Source: Nicotiana tabacum (lineage: Eukaryota > Streptophyta > Magnoliopsida > Solanales > Solanaceae). Taken from it: a DNA stretch of 64,000 nucleotides. Below the pieces are notes generated by a model. It did not search any database. It saw only the letters and a program-made list of their open reading frames with translations, and had not been told where the DNA came from. The DNA lies in the NCBI RefSeq assembly GCF_000715075.1, contig NC_134082.1, forward strand, positions 214,694,948 through 214,758,947, read 5' to 3'. Below are positions 56,160 through 64,000 of this stretch, piece after piece. Made by a program: the position numbers and the translations under genes. How positions within the stretch are numbered: position 1 is the stretch's first letter; each line of letters starts with the position of its first letter.

Positions 56160-59100
56160 TCATCGGAGTTGCATCAGTTGATGCACACCCCCGCCAAGTC
56201 CTTGCAGTGTGCAAACCTTGGTCAACATGTCTGCAGCATTATCGTCTGTGATAACCTTCACGACCTTGATAGTTCCCTCATCAATAACATCTCGAATAAA
56301 ATGAAATCTGACATCAATGTGTTTAGTGCGCTCATGAAATCTCTGATTTTTCATTAGATGAATAGCACTCTGACTATCACATCTAAAAGTTGATTCCAGC
56401 TGAACCAAACTCAATTCCGCTACTAAACTTTTCAACCAGATAGCTTCCTTTACCGCCTCCGCTGCTGCCATGTATTCTGCTTCTGTCGTAGATAAAGCGA
56501 CAATCGACTGCAAAATCGACTTCCAACTGACGGCACTGCCAACGAGGGTAAAGATGTATCCAGTTGTGGACCTTCTTCTGTCAAGATCTCCTGCATAGTC
56601 AGAATCCACATAACCGAGAATTGAAATACCTGTACCACTTTTTCGAAAGGTAAGACCAACACCAGAAGCTCCTTTGAGATATCTCAATATCCACTTGACA
56701 GCTTCCCAATGCCTCTTTCCTGGGTTGGACATGTATCTACTTACCACACTTACAGATTGAGCAATATCTGGACGTGTACATACCATAGCATACATAATAC
56801 TACCAACTGCACTGGCATAAGGAATCTTTGACATATGCTCCACCTCATTCTCGGACTGAGGCATTTGTGACTCTGAAAGTTTAAAATGACGAGCTAATGG
56901 TGTACTTACAGGCTTGCACGTTTGCATGTTGAATCTTTCGAGAACCCTTTCAACATACCTCTTCTGAGAAAGATGTACAACATCGTCTTCTCTTGAAATC
57001 TCCATACCAAGGATTTTCTTTGCAGCTCCTAAATCCTTCATGTCAAATTCCTTACTCAATAGTTTCTTCAAAGCATTTATCTCTGTAATGTTGTTAGCAG
57101 TAATAAGCATATCATCAACATACAACAGTAAATAAATCATTGAGTTACCAGACATCTTCTTGTGATACACACAACTATCAAATGCACTCCTTGAGAATTC
57201 ATGTGTAGTCATGAATGCATCAAACCTCTTGTACCACTTTCTAGGGGATTGCTTCAAACCATACAAAGACTTCTTTAGTTGGCATACGTGATCTTCTTTT
57301 CCCTCAGCTAGGAAACCTTCAGGTTGATCCATATAGATTGTCTCTTCTAGATCACCGTGTAAGAAAGCAGTTTTGACATCAAGCTGTTGAAGCTCCAACT
57401 CAAATTGTGCAACCAATGCTAGTAGCACGCGAATTGAGCTATGCTTCACGACCGGAGAGAAAATCTCATTGTAGTCAATTCCCTCCTTTTGGCTGAAACC
57501 TTTTGCAACCAATCTCGCCTTGAACCTAGCATCTTCCACTTCAGGAATTCCCTCTTTCTTTCGGTAGACCCACTTGCATCCAACTGTCCTCTTCCCTTTT
57601 GTCTTTTCACTAAGACCCATGTCTGATTCTTGTGAAGAGACTCCATCTCTTCAGTCATGGCTAACCGCCATTGTGCGGCATCCTTGCAAGAAGTTGCTTC
57701 AATATACGAGGAGGGCTCCAGATCTTTAATCTCTTCTTGTGCAGCTACGAACGCATATGCAATCAAGTTTGCTTGATTTATAAGGCGTTCCGGTTCTCGT
57801 GTCTGCCTCTTCTCCCTCCCCTTCGCAATTGTGTATGGTTCATTGACAGCAAGTTCTTCAACGCCTACATCTTCTGACTCATCTTTAACCTGAGTCTCTT
57901 GATCCTTTTCCTTGGCAAGCTCCACCGGAAGCTCCACCTGCTCGTTGTTCTTGTTTCCTGAAAACTCCACGGAAACTTTACGGGGATCAAGTATAGAGGA
58001 TTCATCGAAGGTGACATCTCTACTAACTATAAATTTGAGTAAAGACAAACACCAAAGTTTGTACCCTTTTACTCCATCCACATACCCTACGAATATGGCC
58101 TTCTTAGCCCTTTGTTCAAGCTTTCCTTCATTAATGTGATAATAAGCTGGACACCCAAATACTCGTAAGTATGAATAGTTAGAGGGTTCACCTGACCATA
58201 CCTCATTCGGAGTCTTAAAGTCAATTGCCGATGCTGGAGATCGATTGACAATATGAGCAACAGTGTGAACTGCTTCAGCCCAAAATACTTTGGACATTTT
58301 GGCTTGTAGGAGCATACAACGAGCCTTTTCAAGAAGAGTTCTGTTCATTCTCTCGGCAACTCCATTCTGCTGTGGGGTATGCCTGACAGTCCTATGTCTT
58401 GAGATCCCATGAACCTTGCAGAATTCATTAAACTTTTCATTGCAAAACTCCAAGCCATTGTCTGTGCGAAGATACTTGATTTTCCGCTCCATTTGATTTT
58501 CAACCAAAATCTTCCACTTTTTAAATGCTTCAAAAGCATCACTTTTTGCCTTCAAAAAATACACCCAAACCTTTCGTGAGAAATCATCAATAAAAATGAG
58601 AAGATACCTCTTTCCGCCCTTCGATGGAAGTTTAGAAGGACCCCATAAATCTGAATGGATGTAGTCTAGCACTCCTCTTGTCTTGTGTTTGCCAGTGCTG
58701 AAGCTGACCTTCTTCTGCTTCCCTAGAACGCAGTGCTCACAGAAGTCAAGCGTACTGATCTTCTCACCTTCCAAAAGTTTACGATTGCTCAACATCTCCA
58801 GTCCACGTGCGCTCATATGACCCAGTCTCATGTGCCATAGTCTTGCCTTGTCATCATTAGATAACTGCACTGTAGATGCATTTGCAGAGCCAACAATGGT
58901 GCTTCCGACCAATGTGTAAAGGCCGTTCTCCAGCTTGCCTTTCAGCATGACTAAAGAACCTTTAGTCACCTTCATAGTTCCTGCTTCGCTCATGTACCTG
59001 TAGCCTTGTTCATCCAGAGTACCCAAGGAGATCAAATTCTTCTTCAGATCAGGAACATGACGGACTTGTGTAATAGTCCTCACGATTCCATCATGGCAGC

Positions 59101-59209
59101 AAACCCGAACTGAGCCAATGCCAACTATTGCACAAGTTGCATTATTGCCCATTACTACGGTTCCTCCACTTTTCTCGTAGCTGCTAAACCAGTCTTTTCG
59201 GAACGTCAT
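56160..59209 (-). pseudogene. Copia protease-integrase-RT-RNase H region, two frameshifts
   Basis: 57446-59209 gives the end of protease, the HHCC finger (LWHMRLGHMS, CEHCVLGK) and the full integrase triad (HSDLWGP, TDNGLEF, GVAERMNRT). The frame then shifts at about 57610, and 56160-57620 gives reverse transcriptase (GCKWVYRKKEG, DVKTAFLHGDLEE, catalytic YVDD in LLLYVDDMLI) and RNase H (ALSTTEAEYMAAAEA, CDSQSAIHL, ADMLTK). A further one-base shift lies in protease just after the DSACT active-site stretch (about 59210-59220). Catalytic residues are otherwise preserved, in line with recent loss. Confidence 0.9.
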
Positions 59210-60079
59210 ATGACAGAGTACAAGCAGAGTCTAACACCCATTTGTTTTCATAACTACTATTATTATTACACGATGTTGTTAGTACATAATCATTATCAAA
59301 ATTATGTACCTGTTCAACTGTAGATGCACTCGCCTTTTCCTTGGACTTTGACATTGGGCAATCTCGTTCAAAGTGCCCCTTCTTGCCACAACCCCAACAC
59401 TCTGTATTCTTCTTGTTCACACGAGACTTTGATCTGTGCTTTGATTTGGTCTTTCCCTGTTGGCTAGTCCGGCCTCTTACAAAGAGGCCACTTGCCTGGT
59501 CATCTCTATCTCCTTCAATGTGCCTCCGCACATCACTAGAGTTAAGTGCCTGCCGCACTTGCTCAAGCTTGATAGGCTCCTTGCTATACATCATTGAATT
59601 CTCAATATCACGATATCCTGAAGTCAATGAAAATAGCAAAGCACATGCAAGCGTCTCCTCCTCCTTTTAATTCCTGCAATCTGTAAGTCCATGACAAGTT
59701 TATTAAACGCATCTAAATGATCTTGTAACGAAGTACCTGACCCCATCTTAAATGTGTGAAGACGCCGTTGTAACAACATTCTTGTTGTCACTGATCGGTC
59801 TTGGTATAGCCCTTCTAGCTTTTCCCACAACTGTTTGGCCGTCTCTTCGGTACCCGTACTCACTTCACAAAGCACGTTAGGTGCAAGGGATAGTTGGATT
59901 GCACTCAATGCATCCCCTTCAATCTTCTCCTTGTCGGGAGCTGATATATCCGTAGGATACTTTCCGTCAATAGCATGGATTGAACCTTCCCTCCGCAGTA
60001 ACGCCATCATCTGGATCTTCCAGATATTGAAGTTGTTGCGTCCATTGAATCTATCAATTTCAAACTTCATGGAACTCAT
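59184..60079 (-). pseudogene. Copia gag with one frameshift
   Basis: The ATG at 60079 opens MSSMKFEIDRFNGRNNFNIW. The frame runs through LWEKLEGLYQDRS and DHLDAFNKLVMDLQIAG and breaks in an AG-rich run at about 59665-59675, probably by loss of one base. It continues at 59639-59184 with a CCHC zinc knuckle (CWGCGKKGHFERDC) and the protease aspartate (VLDSACT). Confidence 0.9.
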
Positions 60080-60135
60080 ATTTGCTTGTTCTTTCTCCTT
60101 GGATCGTTAAAGAATCATGTCGCTCTGATACCAAT

Positions 60136-60637
60136 TGTTAGCGGAAACGTAAAAGAAAGAACACAAGATTTAACGTGGTTCGGATCAAAATAATCCTACG
60201 TCCACCAGAGAACAATTGCCCTTTTAATATTAATAAAGGAAGGGGAGATTTCCCAATTACACTTAAGAGAATTTCTCTCTTAACTCTCTACTCACTACAA
60301 TGTATTGTATTATTTTGGGATGATTTCTACAAGTGAAGGAGTGCATCTATTTATAGAGGTAAAGACCTCCTCTTGATGTCATGGGTGACATCAAAGGAGG
60401 AAGCTTCCTCCTAGCATCCACACCAACTCTTTCCACCAACTCTTCCAATTGGCATGCCATTGTTGACTAAACATAAACCAACATTTTCAGCATGCCATTG
60501 TTAACTAAAATAAACCAACATTTTCAATCTCCACCTTGGTTTGCGTTTCGAGCGTGTGAACAACTTTGGCCAAAACTTCTAAGCTTACTGGGCAACCCCG
60601 TTGTAAGAAACAAGAAGAATCAAACCATTGTTGAACA
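60136..60637 (-). repeat. 5' LTR of the young Copia
   Basis: 502 bp, TG to CA. It would drive transcription on the minus strand. The intact primer binding site adjoins it at 60121-60133 with a 2-base gap. Confidence 0.9.
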
Positions 60638-61003
60638 GGAGTCCATGTTGTTTCTTTAGGAGTTTGAGGGGGAGTGAGACAGGAAGATCTATTATCTCTC
60701 ATGTTATTTATATTAGTGATGGAAGTGTAGAGCAATATGATGGATATGGCGGTCTCTTGAAGTCTTTTGAGGGGTTTCTTAGCTTCGTTTAGAGGGCATA
60801 GCAACATGATGGTCACTCACCTTTTATTTGTAAACGACATTCTTTGTAATGCAGAAGTTTTCCAAGATACCATATTTATGGCAAATTCTTATCCGGTTCC
60901 ACCTTGTCTCGAGACTCAAGATTAACCCTAGTAAGTGTGAGATGAGTCTTGTATTGAAGAGATTGCACAGGTGATGGACTGCAAGGTGGGTACTTTACCT
61001 ATT

Positions 61004-62053
61004 ACCTACGTTAGATAGTTAATATAATGGTAAATAAGTATAGTCCCACATGAAATAAGATTAATGTATGTATTGTGTATTGTTATAAATAGGGGTCGAT
61101 CAGTGTATGTATTACGTATTGTTATAAATAGGGGTCCTTGTATTATAGTTAAACACATCAATAATATATTTTTACCGTGATATTTCTCACATGGTATCAG
61201 AGCGACAGTGAGAAACATCTGGGGTAGAATAAAATCAATCACCGTGCGTCTTTCCGGTGACTCATCAGATCAGATCTGCGTAAACACACTTTCATTGAGG
61301 GTTGTGCAAAAACCAACACCACAATTAGGTTCAAAAAGCACTGGCCACCAAACCCTAGTCAATCTCTCCGGCAACAAGCCCCTCACGTGCTAGCAAAAGC
61401 TAGGGTTCCGCTGAGCGCGTGAGTTCACGCAGCGGCGAGTGCAACCTTTTCCGACAACATTTTGACAAAGCTCCTTTAGGACAGTTTGATCGTCCACTAA
61501 TTTCGAGCCTACTCATACTTTTTTCTTTTTACTCCGATCACTTTGAGATTTTTCCGGCTACTACACTGATTTTCCGACGGCTACAATGATTTTTCTGACG
61601 AAGCTTCTTTTGGACAGATTACTCACGGGGTTATTCTGAGTCTATCCATTGAAGTCTCATCAAATTTTGACAACCTTTTTTTATTTTTTCGGCAAGACTT
61701 GTGCAAATTCCGGCGATTGATCAGTTTCCGATGAACCACATTGTCCTTTTCTTCAATGAATCTGTGAGTTATTATTGTTCTTGATTTGTTCTGCTATTTT
61801 GTCCAACAATGTCTTTGGGACTAGATGTTTTGGTTCTAAAAGCACGGGTTCTGAAAATTCAAGTTTAATGATTACTTCGGAATCCTTAATGAGAAGTTCA
61901 AACTACTTAGCCTGGGTTTCTTCTGTTGAGTTGTAGTACAAGGGTCAAGGTGTTCAAGATCACCTATCCAAGAAGGTTAGTGATGGAGATGAAAACGCCA
62001 AAGCACAGTGGGAAAAGATCGATGCTCAGTTATGCAGTATCCTACAACGATCT
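61004..62053 (+). mobile_element. 5' end of a second Copia family, truncated by a Gypsy LTR
   Basis: A short LTR of about 188 bp ends at 61191 (TTCTCACA) and is followed at once by the primer site TGGTATCAGAGC (61192-61203). The LTR holds two direct copies of a TATTGTTATAAATAGGGGTC unit. A leader follows, then a gag start in broken frames (MRSSNYLAWVSSVE near 61890, KGQGVQDHLSKKVSD and AQWEKIDAQLCSIL up to 62053). The rest is cut off by the Gypsy LTR. Confidence 0.75.
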
Positions 62054-64000
62054 TGTAAGGCCTCGTAAAATTCTTCCTAGAAACCGGGATATCGTGGTGC
62101 CAAGTTAGGGGCGGTTCGGACTTTTTGGATTGAACTGTGCATTAAAAAGTTAAAAGAAGATGTTCGCAGAAGAATGCATTTCTGCGGCCCATTATGCGGC
62201 CGCATAATCACTCTGCAGACCGCATATCGGCCGCATAGTGAGGCAGAAAACTTGGCCAATTTTGAGGCCAGTTATGCGATTAATTATGCGATCGCATAAT
62301 CGCTTTGCGGGCCGTATATTGATCGCATAATCGTCCTTGGGCTTTTGCGAGGGGAGGTTCTGCGGTGCATTGTGCGACCGCAGAACAAGTATGCGGACCG
62401 CATACTGGTCGCAGGCCTGGGCGGAAAACTCAGCCCTTAAGGGCTATTTTTGCGGTCACTTTGCGAGCCGCATAACCATTATGCGATCGCAGATCCGAGT
62501 CGGGGCTCCAGATTTCTAAATTTTAAACTCGACTCCATGTCGTTATAACTTATGCAATGGCTCATTTTAAGCCTATTTCCTGGTACTTCTAGAGTGAGAA
62601 AGAGGGTCTAAGAGGGAGGAAGTGTCCTTAATCAAAATTGCTCCACAAATTCTTGTTTAAACTTTAAAGAATCGATAAGTGAAGTTCCCCAAGTCTTCTC
62701 CTTAAAGGTAAGAATCTATGCCAGTTCATAATTTTGAAATTCTTCTAAAATGTGTAACTACCAAGATAGTTCATAGGCTTGGGGTTTATTTGTTTGCATG
62801 CATGGGTTGTGAAGGAACCTAGGATGAATGTGAGCTAAAAATGTTAAAGGATGGGGTATGGGTTGGTTGAATCTTTCACAAAAGGCCTTAAAAACATATC
62901 TTTCTAACTTTTGAATCATCTTGTGACATTTCTAAAATAGATTAAAGGTGCTAAGGGTCCCGGAATTTATGGTAGAACGTAAAGAAAAGCTCTATTGATG
63001 TATGTATGGCTAAAAAATCCTCCTCTTAGAAATTGAACCCCCATAGTGTCCATACAATTGATGTAAGTCTCAACCTTGACTGAGGTAGAAGATGAGATTC
63101 CATAGTGTTTGTGTTGTAAGAATTTATGTGCAAAAATGTATTTGAATGCTCCCATTATGCTATCTTGTCACTTGAGAATGTGTTAAAGATATGGAGTATG
63201 TGTTGAATTGCCAAAGTATGTGAAAGCCTCTATATGTCCATGATTCATAAATTCTTCTGTGTATGTACTTAATATCTTGAATTGGAAGGCTTGTTGACAA
63301 AATTGATAATAATGTGAAATAAGGGAAAGAACTCGAATTATGAAATGCGGCCAAGTGTGATATAACAATTGTGGCCACTAGTGCCGAAGAAACTGAAATA
63401 TGTGAGGGAAATATGGAATGAGATGATTGATGGAAAATGGAAATGTCTTGAGTGAGACAGCCTAGTTGATCGGGCCGTGATCGGACGCCATGTCGCACAC
63501 ATGGTGGTATTGTGCTGGAAATTGAACCGGAATTGAAACGGGAATTGAGATTGTGGAAAAATATCTCCAAGGAGATGACCTAGCCGATCAGGTCGTGATC
63601 GAACTCTGTATAAGAGTGCGATGATATTGTGAATAATGAGGTAGCAATGCTAATAATGGCCTAAGTTAAATCTATAAAAATCTTACTTGAACACTTATGT
63701 GATCCCTTATTTGATGTTGTGGTGTTATCTACAGTTTTTAATTGATTTTGTGATTACTTCTTCTTGTACTATTGATCTTTCTAAGGAGACGGTGTTTAAG
63801 TTATGCATACTAGTACTATTCGACAATACTAATGTTCCTTTTGCCGGGGGCGCTACATTTTTGAATGGATGTAGGTGGTTTCGCAGTAGACAGTGCGGAT
63901 CCCAGATAGCGGCGCATCCTCCTCTCAGGAGTCTTGGTGAGCCCCCTTTCTTCCGGGGGTCATGTAGTACATCTTTTATCATAAGTTACCACGTTTTGAG
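62054..64000 (+). mobile_element. Gypsy-type LTR running off the right edge
   Basis: Starts TGTAAGGCCTCGTAAAATTC inside the Copia gag. It contains an array of TGCGGNCCGCA and TGCGATCGCATAA palindromes (62170-62500), a leader-like CTCCTTAAAGGTAAGAATC stretch near 62700, two copies of a GCCTAG-TGATCGGGCCGTGATCG unit (63461 and 63574), and the phrase CAGTGCGGATCCCAGATAGC near 63890. The family assignment is from remembered LTR phrases. No gag or pol in the window. Confidence 0.6.
62170..62500. repeat. Palindrome array TGCGGCCGCA / TGCGATCGCA
   Basis: About ten short palindromes of the form TGCG-(GC/AT/GAC)-CGCA, many followed by TAA or TAT, within 330 bp. It is similar in layout, but not in core sequence, to the cluster at 5895-6290. 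Confidence 0.75.

Larger units (their letters stand above)
55599..60637 (-). mobile_element. Nearly full-length Copia retrotransposon, young insertion
   Basis: LTRs at 55599-56134 (3') and 60136-60637 (5') begin TGTTAGCGG and end GTTGAACA. A perfect 5-bp duplication GGAGT flanks the element (55594-55598 and 60638-60642). The primer site TGGTATCAGAGCG (60121-60133, minus) is intact, and a polypurine tract GGTGGAGGTGGTA lies at 56135-56147. By eye the LTRs differ at about seven bases plus a one-base and a roughly 34-bp indel (a duplicated CCTCCTCTTGATGTCAT unit in the 3' LTR), so insertion is recent. The coding region has three frameshifts, so this copy is non-autonomous. It resembles the Tnt1/Tork group. 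Confidence 0.95.
55470..61005 (+). mobile_element. LINE reverse transcriptase remnant, split by a Copia
   Basis: Left part 55470-55598 reads DKWRRWNKLCISTIMFFILV-like sequence. Right part 60643-61005 holds the following Copia-independent LINE blocks: a decayed RGLRQGD region, THLLFVNDILCNAEVFQ (decayed FADD) and IEEIAQVMDCKVGTLPITY. These are consecutive blocks of one L1-type reverse transcriptase, separated only by the Copia element and its GGAGT duplication. The LINE itself has several stops. Confidence 0.75.

Overview
The window is plant nuclear DNA, most likely Solanaceae and Nicotiana-like. It is AT-rich, holds two ordinary eukaryotic genes split by GT-AG introns, and is otherwise packed with retroelements and MITEs. 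The repeat types (short tRNA-derived SINEs, RTE LINEs with (GTT)n tails, TRIMs, and Gypsy LTRs starting TGTAACGACCC) are those I know from tobacco, tomato and potato. I saw no bacterial, organellar, CRISPR or rRNA sequence.

Layout. 1-10600 is a repeat block: a TAA-flanked MITE holding a LINE tail, an old minus-strand Copia element (3095-10006) split by about 2.9 kb of Gypsy LTR, and two inverted copies of an unclassified repeat. 11466-24093 is an apparently intact 13-exon plus-strand gene of 445 codons for a NIPA8-type magnesium transporter. Its large introns hold two Stowaway MITEs, a hAT-like MITE containing an Au-like SINE, an antisense LINE and a Copia scrap. 24094-26108 is the tail-to-tail gap between the genes. 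26109-53830 (minus) holds the last 14 exons (629 residues) of an importin-13/transportin-3-like nuclear transport receptor. All junctions stay in frame, but the N-terminal third is not in the window. Its introns are swollen by LINE, RTE, SINE, TRIM, Gypsy LTR, hAT and Harbinger insertions. 53990-64000 is again retroelements: an RTE, a young Copia (55599-60637, GGAGT target duplication) inside a LINE, then a Copia 5' end cut by another Gypsy LTR.

The two genes are convergent and have no obvious functional link. The most informative signal is insertion order: several insertions have exact target-site duplications and a recognisable pre-insertion sequence, including a stack of TRIM, then Harbinger, then hAT MITE and LINE at 50130-51936. 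I found no convincing new gene system. The best leads are the incomplete importin gene, the nested stacks, a 37-bp RTE stub with a 14-bp target duplication, and dense palindromic motif arrays in two Gypsy LTRs.

Exon coordinates were worked out by hand from splice signals, reading frame and remembered family sequence. No alignment was run.
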